Below are positions 48,812-62,000 of a stretch of 64,000 bases of DNA, piece after piece. The notes below the pieces were generated by a model. It saw nothing but the letters and a program-made list of their open reading frames with translations. It searched no databases and had not been told where the DNA came from. How positions within the stretch are numbered: position 1 is the first letter of the stretch; every line of letters begins with the position of its first letter. Position numbers and translations under genes: made by a program. Source of the stretch: Tubulanus polymorphus (Eukaryota; Nemertea; Palaeonemertea; Tubulaniformes; Tubulanidae); the NCBI RefSeq assembly GCF_964204645.1, contig NC_134030.1, forward strand, positions 9,856,278 to 9,920,277, written 5' to 3'.

Positions 48812-51800
48812 ATGGCGGCCTCCATGAAAAAGTCGAAACAAAAATCGAAAAAACCCTTGTCCAAAGATGATCTGAGGCGTCTCATGAAAGTACATCGCAC
48901 TGAAATAACTAAAAAAGTAGAACATCCATGCGCCAAGTGAGTTTTGATCAGGAAATTTGATTCGTGATATATTTGGAAAGTGTTTATTTATTGGCAGATT
49001 GCATTTCTGGTTGTTTCAGTTTGTTTGTTTGTTCCCCTCTTCGGCCTCGGCTCCGTCCGGCCCTCGTATTCCTCTCTCGGTCTCTGACTCTGCATTTCTA
49101 CATGTTCCAAATACATCAGGGTCTTGTTAAGGGCACATATTCAAGGAGTTTTATCTTTCGATTTTTGTGTTGTGATATTCTATAGTTTTAGTTTGATTTA
49201 TTTTGCCATTTGATCGTGTTTCAGATATAATTCTTTAGATCAGCTTATATGCATAGTGTGCAACTCTCAAGTAAAAAATGAAAAACTCTGGAATGCCCAT
49301 CTTATGGGCCGAACCCACAAGGAGGTATGATATATGTTCTACATCATTAGTTTTTTCTTCTCAGTTTTTCTATCATTTGTTTATCGCAACTCTTGCTGAT
49401 TCCAACCAGAGTCAGTTCAAATGTGCTCCAAATTTGGTATTATTACCCCCAACCTATATATAATTCTATACCGTGTATCAGTCATCTAACCCTGGGGAGA
49501 AGTAACATCCAAGCAACTGCTTATATTAGTCATGGTTCTATAGTCAATCTAACACCTGGTAACCTAAGACAAGCTCATTTTGATTCTACAAGAGAATCAA
49601 CTTAATTCAAATCATTTGAAACCAACGAAATACATTTGACCAGTTTTTTTTATAAATCTGGGTTAAATATCATATTTTACATGCATTTATTTGTAGATGG
49701 ACTGAAAGTACATGTAAAGGCCTATAGGGTAATTCACTCTAAAATGAACCAATTAGGCGTTCAGGAATCATTTATCTGGCCAGCTACCCATTTACTCCTG
49801 GGTGGAGAGAGGCAATGAGGATGTGTGTCTTACCTGGAGACACTACTGGGGTTCAAACCCATGCATCTCGCATCCAAAAGTCAAATGCTCTAACCATTAG
49901 CCCACACCGCTCGCTCATATACATGTAGCCTATTAGATTGTCAAGCTCGCTGATGCCAGATAGTCATATTTTTAGGTTTTGGACCATTTTCTAAAATGGT
50001 CAAAAATTGAATTTGTTCCATATGTCTGACAGAAATTCCTGTTCCAAAAAGATCCGACTTAATTCGGATTACAAGAATATATCATATTACCTGTAAATTT
50101 AAAGAGTACAAATAAGAAAATTATACGTTTCCGTGTAAATCCTATTTAGAATGTGGCAGAATTGAAACGACAAAAAGAACAGCCCACTCCGGAGTCACGA
50201 CCCAGTCACAAACGACGCGTCAGTGATGATGGCAATGATGCAGTTACTAAGAAAACGAAACAGAATGCGGAAACAACGGAAAAGTAGGTGTAGTAAATAT
50301 CATATGTTCAGGGCCCAGTTTCGAGAAGGTTTTTGGGCGAAAATTTTTGATTTGATAGCTATGGGTTACTTCATGTTTTCAATGACTACAATTCATATTT
50401 TTTAAGCTTTAACTTTCTCATGAAACTGGACCAGAGGCTAGTGCTGGTGCTAGTGAACAAAGTTTTTCGAACGACTGACCCTTGTTAAAGAATTCTGTGC
50501 CCGGTTCAATTTTAGCCACTTAATTTGAAGCAACGTTGAGAAACTGACACTGATCCAAATATTTGTTCTCTGGCTTCTGTTACGAGACCCTTATTTTCAT
50601 ACTGTCCGTCTGTGTGTCTGTCTTTCAGCTACTTAGCTTCGTTAATAGTGGGTCGCTCTTGATGAAACTTGGTTACAATGTTAGTATGGGGGTCTAGTTG
50701 TGCCGTGCAAAGAATGGGCCCAGTGCGCCAGCTAGCAGCATAACTAGGCACTAAAAACTTCAAAATTCATAAAGGTGTCACAAGAAGATATAGCTATTGG
50801 CACTAAGTAGATACAACATATCCAAAATGCAATGGGGACTAATGCATGGGATCGAATTTCAGGGTTTAACAGTTCTCGCCTATGGCTCGTTACTTCTAAA
50901 CTGAAGTACATGTATATGGATAACAATTCAATCGCTTTTGTCGTAATAATTTATTTATTTCTTGTTTAACACAGAGCTGGAGGAATTGTCTCATTGGGAA
51001 GTTATGACTCCTCAGATAACGACGATGATAACGAAAATGAAAAAGATAAAGAAGACGAATCATCGCCGGCTAATAGTAACCAACTCAAAAATCAACTCCC
51101 TCCAGGTTTGTGGTTTGTAATTTTTTTCAAAACACAGCCCTCACATAGCCAAGTCGCCCTCATCGATTAAAGTGCCCATTAGAATTTTCAGCTCCCACCC
51201 CGTTGGAAGAATCCTAAATTCAACCAACAACAATAGAAATCAATTTTATGATAATTTATTATGAAAACGTGCCCTTTGTCTCAGTCATTGCATTGTTGTT
51301 CATTTATTATAGATTTCTTCGATAAAGACGTTCAGCCCGGCTCAAGTGCTGAACAAGCAGTTGGAGATGAACTTCTGACGAAGTCTGCATCGATGGCCGA
51401 CGCATTACCTGAAGGTTTCTTTGATAACCCTGTAGAAGATGCCAAGGTAAAGTTTAATCCATATCTCGATCTAAACTGGATATTACGGTATACATGAATT
51501 TAGAGTGAAGCCTATTGAAGTTGGATCTTTTTGAAACCGGAAGATCCGACTTAGTGCTAAAATTCAACATTGGGATCATTCATTTATTACGTACGCCTAA
51601 AATTTGAATTTTTCAACCCCCCCTCCCCCTCTACGCAAAATCAGCCATTTTTTTCATATACATTAAGCATTGCAGTACGCAATTGCACTGACCCATCCCC
51701 CTCCCCTAATACGTACGTAATTAACCAATGACTCCATTGCAAATATAGAAAATGGTGCAACATATTCATTATGCCTTATGCGGACATTCGGCATAAGAAT

Positions 51801-53606
51801 CTAAGCAGGCCGGAGTATATATGACGTATAAATGTAAAATGTGAATTTCATTGATACCGAATGATCCTGATTCGGCCGCCGGTTGGCTGGATCATGTACA
51901 TCGGTACTTAGTACCGGTAATCGCACATTGGTACCGCCGCGGATAACTATGATTGTCATTTTTTCAATGCAGGTCCGTCAAGTGGAGTACAAAGACAAAA
52001 TGGACGATGAATGGGAACTCTTTCAAAAGGCTATGAAAGAAGAAAAATTAGTAAGTTTCGCCTTTCGGTCTTCATCGTGAAGAATCTAATCAATTTCGAG
52101 TCTAACTGCTTTCCTACCTTATTCAGTGTCTATGATGGTTGATTATTAGTAGATACGTATGAGTACTTTGTACCAAAACATAGCAGTAATGATTCACCAG
52201 AAACTATGGACGAATCCCTTTACTGATAAAAGTCTTTACAGTTCAACGCATCATTCAGGCTGTCAAGCCCAAGTGCCTAACTGAGATATAAAGTCGTGAT
52301 TGATTGCCAATAAAATCCATCTCGCGATGTCTTGCATTTTACAGTAAACCTCGGACAAACTGGGACTGACAAAATTGGTCCGAGGTGAGGAAAGTTCGAG
52401 TTAAAGCTATAAAAAATAAGTTAGGAAATCACAAAATTGATTTGGTTTTTGTCCGAGTTAGTCGAAAGTTGGGGTTGGGCATGTAAGGCGAGATTTACTG
52501 TACGATGTATTAACTTATTGATGATTTCTATTCCCACGTGGTACCATTTGTTGCGATATCGATTTGCTTTTTATTTCGCTGTCCGTTATTACGTAGGTGT
52601 CCGAGGCTATAATCGAGGATGAGGAGGAACACATTACTGAGGAGAGAAACATCGAGGAAATCGACGATCAAATGTAAGTACCCGGTACATTGAATCGATT
52701 GCAAATTGATGGATCTGATTTTTGCCTCGGTATGGTAAACTTTCTCCGAAGAGTTTTCAGGAACTCTCAGCAGGGATTCGAACCTGATGTCGTCGATCGA
52801 CTCGGGCCACGGCACGAAACCCCATCAACACAATACCGGATGCGCAGTTTTACCGATGATGCAAATTTCACAGATTTCTCAATCGTTAATGTTTGGTATT
52901 GTAAAAATACCATAGTCGTAATACTGCTTTAATTTGTCACTATGCCAGCTATCCTCCGTGTTAACTTATACTTTTGGTGGACGTTGCTTCAAATCTATTG
53001 CTTCATCTCTGTGGATTCTCATTAGATTCAGAGATTCGAAAAATTGACGATTTGAACACATTTAAACACAGTCTGAAACACCTGGGCCCAGTTTCACGAA
53101 AAAAGTGTACGCCTAAAACGGTTAAGTTTGATTTGTTGTCCTCATTGAAAAAATGAAGTAGACCAATAGCAATTACGCACAAATTTTGGGTTTAAACTTT
53201 TTTGTGAAACGGGGCCTGCTTTTCTGCAAAGCGTATGGACTGTAGATGCAGCTTTCACTAATTTTAAAGTGCTGGTTGACATTTTTTTAAATAAAATAGG
53301 TAGGCGCTCTACAAATTTTCAGATTATTATTATGATTACTATGAACTGAGCCAAGATGATTAAATCAGTGGAACAAGTGAAATTATTTTTTTTGCATATT
53401 TTACTCGAGCTAAAATAAAATACAATCTTGAAATTTGTTGCAGGCGTCGGTGGTCGAAAGTGCACGCTTTGGCCCAGAAGAAAGAGCAAATAATGCAGGA
53501 ACATAATCTAAATTCGGCGAAGGGATCGGAAAGTGATAGTGACATTGATGAACAGGCGTTCGATGAATTTCTCGACTGGCGGTCGAAGTCCGCGTGGAAA
53601 TCGTAG
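48812..53606 (+). CDS. ZNF830: ZNF830 (CCDC16), spliceosome-associated zinc-finger protein, copy 1, eight exons
   Basis: Exons 48812-48936, 49225-49324, 50150-50283, 50975-51105, 51313-51446, 51973-52050, 52597-52673 and 53444-53606 give 313 residues with all phases consistent. The N-terminus has LSKDDLRRLMK, then the U1/matrin-type zinc finger: C51-x2-C54, H67-x5-H73 in LICIVCNSQVKNEKLWNAHL. An acidic Ser/Asp/Glu segment (exon 4), the conserved ALPEGFFDNP (exon 5), DDEWELFQKAMK (exon 6) and a coiled-coil C-terminus with acidic end follow, all in the order known for ZNF830. The family protein is nuclear, binds XAB2 and takes part in pre-mRNA splicing and genome stability. AATAAA near 53863. 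The first ATG lies at GATGGCGGCC, a good start context. A near-identical copy begins at 59098. Confidence 0.95.
49690..49915 (-). repeat. tRNA-derived SINE in ZNF830 intron 2
   Basis: On the minus strand the head reads GAGCGGTGTGGGCTAATGGT, TAGAGCATTTGAC... and GGGTTTGAACCCCAG, with an A box and B box at tRNA spacing. The acceptor arm does not pair well, so this is a SINE head, not a working tRNA. The body continues CCCAGGAGTAAATGGGTAGC. Duplicated at about 59976-60201. Confidence 0.65.
50311..50434. repeat. MITE-like element in ZNF830 intron 3
   Basis: GGGCCCAGTTTCGAGAAGGT at the left is inverted against AACTTTCTCATGAAACTGGA at the right. Duplicated at 60597-60720. Confidence 0.6.
52740..52815 (-). 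repeat. Possible tRNA-derived SINE fragment in ZNF830 intron 7
   Basis: The minus strand has CGTGGCCCGAGTCG (A-box-like) and, about 20 bp later, CAGGTTCGAATCCCTG (a full B box). Duplicated at 63026-63101. Confidence 0.5.
53084..53217. repeat. MITE-like element in ZNF830 intron 7
   Basis: GGGCCCAGTTTCACGAAAAA at the left and CTTTTTTGTGAAACGGGGCC at the right are inverted copies. Duplicated at 63370-63503. Confidence 0.75.
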
Positions 53607-54695
53607 CACACGGAATATTATGTTAACTGCCGAACAGTGTTGCTAAAAGACTTACGAAATGAGAATTTAAATAATATGCTAGCTGAATTCAGAATAATAC
53701 TAGACGATTTACACAATACGCCAGATGTACGAATAAAACTGGTTATGCTCTTATTCAGGATTGCATTAACCTGTCAGTGCTATTCTTATCAGATTAAGTG
53801 TAAATACTAGCAAGTGTTCCATATTGTTTTTGGAAAATGTGGATGAGAATTGATGTGTAAGGAATAAATGCCAAGTTAAGAAAAGCCATTTCAGAATTTT
53901 TATGGAGCCAGATATTTTCGATATCGATTTAGACCGCGCCTGTTTTTCCTGCTGTATTTCAGTATTTTTTGATGTCTCGGATTATAGATGTGGTGGCCGG
54001 GAGACTGAAAATCAAGATCCAAATGTTCGATCCAGATTTGAATCCGATTCCGTGTTATACATCAGTATTTTTTTCTGATCCGATTCCGTCTGTTACGCAA
54101 TACTCGTGGACCCGGAAATAAATGGTGGTGATGCAACTGTCAAATAAATTACGAAACATCAAATAAGCATAGATTAGTGAAATAATTCTAAGGTTCGAAA
54201 TCGAAAAAAGGGTAAGATTCAAGAATAGGGGACTAGTGGTTAGGTTTAGGGTTAGGTTTAGTTCCCTAATCATCATTAATTACTGTATACATTACTATCA
54301 TTATATATCATCATTATCAATTACTAATATTATTACTTAATTGATTACTATCACTACATATATATTGCTATAGTCCCCTATTCTTGAATCCCCCCGAAAA
54401 AAGCGTGGGTATTAGATAATAAAACTAAAATCAGTTGACACTAATGTCTATTTCAACTTGACTTGAGCACACTTGACTGTTGATAGCACATCAAGAGGCC
54501 TAGCTCGTCAGCATGGTCAGTTTTGCGGGGAGTTTTTTGATGTACATAATTATTAATAAATTTTAATTAAAATTGTAGTAATAAGGTGGCGCCGCTATCG
54601 ATCGGTGTCTGGGATTGATATAGTCAGTTACCTAATCGTTGGTGGTAAGCACAGGGTTAGATCAAAATCAGGATTCGATTAAATCAAATGTCGTA
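53607..54695. other. ZNF830 3' flank and dispersed repeat
   Basis: AATAAA near 53863. The segment 54190-54400 is the inverted partner of 39655-39790, and 54628-54650 holds part of the SINE-like tail. No gene recognised. Confidence 0.45.
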
Positions 54696-55514
54696 ATGTC
54701 CTATCCACCTCCACAAACTGGATATCCAGACTATCCAATTCCTGCTGGACAGCCTGGGTGCCCACCGCCGACTGGAGATCTGGGGTATCCATCATCTGGA
54801 GGACAGCCGGGATATCCACCACCACCGGGCGCGTCCCCGCCCATGGAACCACCTCCAGCTGACACACCGCATGGCACACAAGCACCACTGCCTCAACGAC
54901 AACAGCAAACTGTTGATGCGCCTCAACAGAAAAAATCAAAGGTGGGTCAAAACTAAAAGCCTTATAAAAGAACACTTTCAATAATTGTTTAACAAGTTGC
55001 TAATATTTTTGAATATATTTTGAGCAGTTGCTGTTTTACGTCATTCCCACAAATGACAAATTTCAATAATTTCCCGAGTCATTTAGTGGAGCTGGCTCCA
55101 GTGTTCTCTCCTTGAGTTTATAGATGGGTTGCCACCCCCTTCAATTTTACCACCCCTCTGAGAACCCATTACATCTTCTGCCCCTACCAGAGTGGTTAAC
55201 AATATTCTATCAATGTTGATAATTGCTTTGAAAAATAGAAGATTACATCAAAATTAGGCTTGCGACTTCAGCAGCCACAACTTTAGAATGCAGTCCATTT
55301 AGAACACCAGCACATGGCCTGAGAACACTGAGCCTAACTTGACCATAAGATACCTTGCCATATTTTAATGACGTGTCAAAACTACACTAGATTTATAGAA
55401 TTTTTTATACTTTTCTAGGGAGTCAGCAGATCGTTCGTGCATAACTTCTCGCAGGCGATTGTTTCACTTGGAAACGATGTTGGAAAATGTTTTTCCCGTA
55501 ATGGCCGCGTATTT
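54696..55514 (+). CDS. First two exons of an unrecognised proline-rich protein gene
   Basis: Exon 54696-54941 (phase 0, donor AAG|GTGGGT) encodes 82 residues, starting MSYPPPQTGYPDYPIPAGQP with repeated G-Y/C-P-PP-G units and ending in PQQKKSK. Exon 55419-55514 (acceptor TTTTCTAG, donor TTT|GTAAGT) adds GVSRSFVHNFSQAIVSLGND plus VGKCFSRNGRVF. Pro/Gly/Tyr-rich starts like this occur on membrane-associated proteins such as annexin A7 and scramblases, but the second exon matches nothing I know. No third exon is seen before the duplicated block at 55.74 kb; either the gene continues beyond the window across ZNF830 copy 2, or the duplication junction has cut it off. Confidence 0.55.
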
Positions 55515-55724
55515 GTAAGTTTCTGTGTCAGTTTTAAGAAGAGATGGATATATTTTCATCATACCACGGCCGGTTTTATAGACCGATATTAACTTAATCC
55601 CGGAGGCAAACTCAATTTGAAATGAATCGATATTTAGGCCTTATGTTGCGTAAAAATCGGTGGGAAACATTGGACCACGAAACTGGGAATCATTGGACCA
55701 CAAATGGGAATAAGTGGACCATGG

Positions 55725-55736
<12 letters not shown>
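55515..55736. other. Unique sequence up to the duplication junction
   Basis: Contains short repeats of GGGAATCATTGGACCACAAA / GGGAATAAGTGGACCATGG. The junction with the second unit falls in the following (TCA)n tract. Confidence 0.5.
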
Positions 55737-55768
<32 letters not shown>

Positions 55769-58700
55769 TACGGTTGCGTAGGCTTTTGCCTTTAAACCGA
55801 TTAAGACTACTTTGTTAGGGTGCGCGGTTTACAGGGTGTAGAGACGGTCCCTCTAGTGCCTGTCGAGACTCGACTTAAATGAGTCCATTGTGTCACTCAT
55901 TACCACTTGACTTGGGAGACTATTCCAGGGTTCAAAAACTCTCTGGGTGAAACTGTTTTGTCTGATGGTTGTCTTGCATCTTGGTTTGGTAAGTTTAAGT
56001 GGGTGACCCCTCGAATGTCTGTCGGTTAGATTTGCGGTCAGTGGCAAGAGTCTCGTTAGCTGTCTTGTAATGGCCATGCAGATATGTATAAGTCTGGATC
56101 ATGTCACCGCGAGCTCGGCGGTAATGTAAGGATGGGAGTTGAAGGTCCTTGAGGCGTTGTTCGTATGATTTGTCACGAAGACCTGGGACCAGTTTTGTTG
56201 CACGACGTTGTACGTGTTCCAAGCTATCGATGTGTTTCCGGAGGTAGGGTGACCAGATGCTGGCGGCGTATTCAAGGTGCGGGCGAACAAGGCTTTTGTA
56301 GAGGATCTTAAAGGAGTCTTTGTCTAGGGCTGTGAAGGTTCTCCGAATTATAATCAACATACGTTGCTGTAGTGGTGACTTGTTGAATGTGGGTATCAAA
56401 TGACAGTGATGGGTCCATGACAACTCCAAGGTCCTTTTCCTGGGTTGAGGTTTTGAGATGGTGAGATTTACCTTCACTGTCGATCATGGAGTATACATAG
56501 TCTGGATGGTTTTTGCCTATGCGAAGGACTTACATTTGTCAGGATGGAAGGACATCTGCCATTTCTTGGCCCACATGGATAGTTCTTTCAGATCATCATC
56601 TAGTATTTTACAGTCGTTGACGCTGTTTACAGTACGGTAGATTTCGGTATCATCGGCGTATAGCTTGATAATGCTCTTGATCGAGTTAGGGAGGTCGTTG
56701 ATGTATATTACGAAAATGATTGGGCCAAGAACGCTTCCTTGAGGAATACCGCTAGTGACGTTCGCCCAGTCGGAAATTTCGTCGTTGATCTTAACACATT
56801 GCCGCCGATTGTAGAGGAAGTCACCTAGCTAGTTATTCAAATGGCCTTGAATGCCGTAGTTTCTAAGTTTGACAAGCAAACGCTGGTGGGGTACGGTGTC
56901 AAATGCTTTCTTAAAATCTAAAAATATTGCATCAATGGGATTTTTGTCATCAAGAGCTGCGTGCCAGTCGTCGATTGTCTCGGTTAGCTGTGTAACAGTG
57001 GATCTACCTCCTACAAAGCCATGTTGGTCATCTGATAGTAAGTTGTTGTTGTAGAGGTAAGACATAATTTGGTCGCGGACTATGCTTTCGAGAACTTTAC
57101 ATACAGAGGAGGTAAGGCTGATAGATCTATAGTTTCCAGCATTGTATTTTGGTCCCTTCTTGTGGATTGGAGTGACAAGCATATTTCTCCATGCATCTGG
57201 GATTTTTTGAGTGTTGAGAGATTTTTTGAAGATAATCAACAGCGCTGGTGCAATCTCTTCGGCTGCTTCTTTCAATACTCGGGGAAAGATGTTATCCAGG
57301 CCATGCGATTTGTCGGGTTTGAGAGCTTTTAGCTTTTTGACAACCATTTCTAGGGTGATCTCGATGTTTGTTAAGGGTGGCCCAGAGTATTGGGGTTCCT
57401 CATCAGGGATGGTAGCCAAGTCCTCTGTGATGAAGACGCTCGCAAAGTATTGGTTAAGCAGGGTAGCTTTCTGACGGTCGGAGCATGTGCGCTCGTTGGG
57501 ACGTCCGGTTTCAAGATCTGGTATGATGGCTGTATTCTTAAGCTTGGAGTTGACATAATACCAGAAAGCCTTTGGGTTTGATCTCGCTTCGCGTGCGATT
57601 TTGTGTTCAATTGACTTAATTGCACTGCGGGTGGCCCATCTTGCTTGATTGCGGGCCCTGGTATATGCCGTGTAGTCAGATCCATCTTGAGTTTGTTGAA
57701 AGCGCTTGAGGGCATGGTGCTTTTTCTTTACTTTCCGCAGCGTTTTTTCATCCATCCATATAGGCTTGTTTTTTCTCTTTAAGTTGAGGCTTCTTTTCGG
57801 GATGTTAGTGTTGACTACAGTGTCTAGTTTGCGTTGCAGTATTTCCATGCATTTATTCACTGAGTCATCGCTAAGTAAGTTGTTCCAGTCTTGGCTCAGT
57901 AACTCGCCTCGAAGGGAGTCGTAGTCACCGCGGTTTAGGTCGTATCTTTGTTTGTTCGTGTCGGATGCGGCTGTAATGGAACATTCGATGTCAAAGGTTA
58001 GAACGGTGTGGTGGCTTTCGCCGATAGGTGCAGATGATTCTATGTTAGTAACGTTGGTCATGTAGTCAGTCAGTATAAGGTCTAGAGTGTTAGGTTGTTG
58101 ATTACTGCGGAAGTGAGTTGGTTCGGTTACGTGCTGCTTGAGAGATCCTTCCCTGGTAGCATGCAGGAAATTTGCAGCTGGACTTTCATCATTGCAGGAG
58201 TAATTTTCGTCAGTCCAGTTGAGTTCTGGGTGGTTGAAATCACCACAAATCAGGAGTTTATGGTTATTCGATACTAGATCTACCAGCGCCTTGTTGAGTT
58301 GGATATCATTCGTTTCGGATTTTGATGGGCTACGATATATTGATCCAATTGTGAGGGTGCCGAATTTTGTTTTTACCTGAGCCCAAGCAGATTCGCGGAG
58401 TGAGTTTGTTATCTTTTCTGTAGCGGATGGAGTCAATAGCTGTTGGGTTTAGGCTTTTGTGAATGAAGAGGCAGGCTCCGCGATCAAAGTTGCCGTTATA
58501 GAGAATAACTGGTAGTTAGGGATGTTGAATTCTGACTCTTGGTACGGTGCTTCATATTTCTTGGGGATAATCTCGGTGAGGGCGATGATGTCTGGCTCGC
58601 GCTGATTTATGAGGACTTGTAACTCTGCCATCTTGTTAGTTAGGGTGTCGGTGTTGGTGTACAAGCCCTTGAAGTGTACCGGTATTTTTCTTTATAGTTG

Positions 58701-58917
58701 GGGCGGGGATTTCCGCTCCACGACTAGGTTGTCTCTGATTACCCATTGCTTCGGGTCTTGACCTGTAGCTGCGGCTTCCTGCCTTTTTGCCTTCAGCAGT
58801 TTTCTCAATATACCGGCCTCTTCTTTTTGCTGGAGGGAGTTCATGTCCCTCCTGACTGACAAGTTTTTTGAAATCGTGTTACTTGACGTTTGTAGTTTGT
58901 GCGCGTTGCGCAGGATT
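55737..58917 (-). mobile_element. CR1/L2-like LINE, copy 2
   Basis: Matches copy 1 at offset 10,286-10,291 bp. The same TAG interrupts the polymerase frame (56831-56829) and the second TAG is shared too. Copy 2 also lacks 5 bp near 56054 (copy 1 has CTCTCGACGTTAGC, copy 2 CTCGTTAGC), adding a frame break in the tail. Its (TCA)n end is longer (about 55737-55764). Confidence 0.88.
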
Positions 58918-59097
58918 TAATAAATAAATTCTGGTTTTTAAATTCTTTTAATCTGTAAATAGTGGGATCTTATCTTATTATCCGTTCACCACGTTTGAGT
59001 GTGATCATCGTTCTATTGATAATTGGGATTCGAACTCAATTACGTCAAACGGAGGAGCATTCTGCACGATACGAACTAACCAGCACTGATTTCAAAG

Positions 59098-62000
59098 ATG
59101 GCGGCCTCCATGAAAAAGTCGAAACAAAAATCGAAAAAACCCTTGTCCAAAGATGATCTGAGGCGTCTCATGAAAGTACATCGCACTGAAATAACTAAAA
59201 AAGTAGAACATCCATGCGCCAAGTGAGTTTTGATCAGGAAATTTGATTCGTGATATATTTGGAAAGTGTTTATTTATTGGCAGATTGCATTTCTGGTTGT
59301 TTCAGTTTGTTTGTTTGTTCCCCTCTTCGGCCTCGGCTCCGTCCGGCCCTCGTATTCCTCTCTCGGTCTCTGACTCTGCATTTCTACATGTTCCAAATAC
59401 ATCAGGGTCTTGTTAAGGGCACATATTCAAGGAGTTTTATCTTTCGATTTTTGTGTTGTGATATTCTATAGTTTTAGTTTGATTTATTTTGCCATTTGAT
59501 CGTGTTTCAGATATAATTCTTTAGATCAGCTTATATGCATAGTGTGCAACTCTCAAGTAAAAAATGAAAAACTCTGGAATGCCCATCTTATGGGCCGAAC
59601 CCACAAGGAGGTATGATATATGTTCTACATCATTAGTTTTTTCTTCTCAGTTTTTCTATCATTTGTTTATCGCAACTCTTGCTGATTCCAACCAGAGTCA
59701 GTTCAAATGTGCTCCAAATTTGGTATTATTACCCCCAACCTATATATAATTCTATACCGTGTATCAGTCATCTAACCCTGGGGAGAAGTAACATCCAAGC
59801 AACTGCTTATATTAGTCATGGTTCTATAGTCAATCTAACACCTGGTAACCTAAGACAAGCTCATTTTGATTCTACAAGAGAATCAACTTAATTCAAATCA
59901 TTTGAAACCAACGAAATACATTTGACCAGTTTTTTTTATAAATCTGGGTTAAATATCATATTTTACATGCATTTATTTGTAGATGGACTGAAAGTACATG
60001 TAAAGGCCTATAGGGTAATTCACTCTAAAATGAACCAATTAGGCGTTCAGGAATCATTTATCTGGCCAGCTACCCATTTACTCCTGGGTGGAGAGAGGCA
60101 ATGAGGATGTGTGTCTTACCTGGAGACACTACTGGGGTTCAAACCCATGCATCTCGCATCCAAAAGTCAAATGCTCTAACCATTAGCCCACACCGCTCGC
60201 TCATATACATGTAGCCTATTAGATTGTCAAGCTCGCTGATGCCAGATAGTCATATTTTTAGGTTTTGGACCATTTTCTAAAATGGTCAAAAATTGAATTT
60301 GTTCCATATGTCTGACAGAAATTCCTGTTCCAAAAAGATCCGACTTAATTCGGATTACAAGAATATATCATATTACCTGTAAATTTAAAGAGTACAAATA
60401 AGAAAATTATACGTTTCCGTGTAAATCCTATTTAGAATGTGGCAGAATTGAAACGACAAAAAGAACAGCCCACTCCGGAGTCACGACCCAGTCACAAACG
60501 ACGCGTCAGTGATGATGGCAATGATGCAGTTACTAAGAAAACGAAACAGAATGCGGAAACAACGGAAAAGTAGGTGTAGTAAATATCATATGTTCAGGGC
60601 CCAGTTTCGAGAAGGTTTTTGGGCGAAAATTTTTGATTTGATAGCTATGGGTTACTTCATGTTTTCAATGACTACAATTCATATTTTTTAAGCTTTAACT
60701 TTCTCATGAAACTGGACCAGAGGCTAGTGCTGGTGCTAGTGAACAAAGTTTTTCGAACGACTGACCCTTGTTAAAGAATTCTGTGCCCGGTTCAATTTTA
60801 GCCACTTAATTTGAAGCAACGTTGAGAAACTGACACTGATCCAAATATTTGTTCTCTGGCTTCTGTTACGAGACCCTTATTTTCATACTGTCCGTCTGTG
60901 TGTCTGTCTTTCAGCTACTTAGCTTCGTTAATAGTGGGTCGCTCTTGATGAAACTTGGTTACAATGTTAGTATGGGGGTCTAGTTGTGCCGTGCAAAGAA
61001 TGGGCCCAGTGCGCCAGCTAGCGGCATAACTAGGCACTAAAAACTTCAAAATTCATAAAGGTGTCACAAGAAGATATAGCTATTGGCACTAAGTAGATAC
61101 AACATATCCAAAATGCAATGGGAACTAATGCATGGGATCGAATTTCAGGGTTTAACAGTTCTCGCCTATGGCTCGTTACTTCTAAACTGAAGTACATGTA
61201 TATGGATAACAATTCAATCGCTTTTGTCGTAATAATTTATTTATTTCTTGTTTAACACAGAGCTGGAGGAATTGTCTCATTGGGAAGTTATGACTCCTCA
61301 GATAACGACGATGATAACGAAAATGAAAAAGATAAAGAAGACGAATCATCGCCGGCTAATAGTAACCAACTCAAAAATCAACTCCCTCCAGGTTTGTGGT
61401 TTGTAATTTTTTTCAAAACACAGCCCTCACATAGCCAAGTCGCCCTCATCGATTAAAGTGCCCATTAGAATTTTCAGCTCCCACCCCGTTGGAAGAATCC
61501 TAAATTCAACCAACAACAATAGAAATCAATTTTATGATAATTTATTATGAAAACGTGCCCTTTGTCTCAGTCATTGCATTGTTGTTCATTTATTGTAGAT
61601 TTCTTCGATAAAGACGTTCAGCCCGGCTCAAGTGCTGAACAAGCAGTTGGAGATGAACTTCTGACGAAGTCTGCATCGATGGCCGACGCATTACCTGAAG
61701 GTTTCTTTGATAACCCTGTAGAAGATGCCAAGGTAAAGTTTAATCCATATCTCGATCTAAACTGGATATTACGGTATACATGAATTTAGAGTGAAGCCTA
61801 TTGAAGTTGGATCTTTTTGAAACCGGAAGATCCGACTTAGTGCTAAAATTCAACATTGGGATCATTCATTTATTACGTACGCCTAAAATTTGAATTTTTC
61901 AACCCCCCCTCCCCCTCTACGCAAAATCAGCCATTTTTTTCATATACATTAAGCATTGCAGTACGCAATTGCACTGACCCATCCCCCTCCCCTAATACGT

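Noticed and set aside
49836-49915. Functional tRNA gene on the minus strand
   Set aside because: A and B boxes are present, but the acceptor stem does not pair and SINE body sequence follows.
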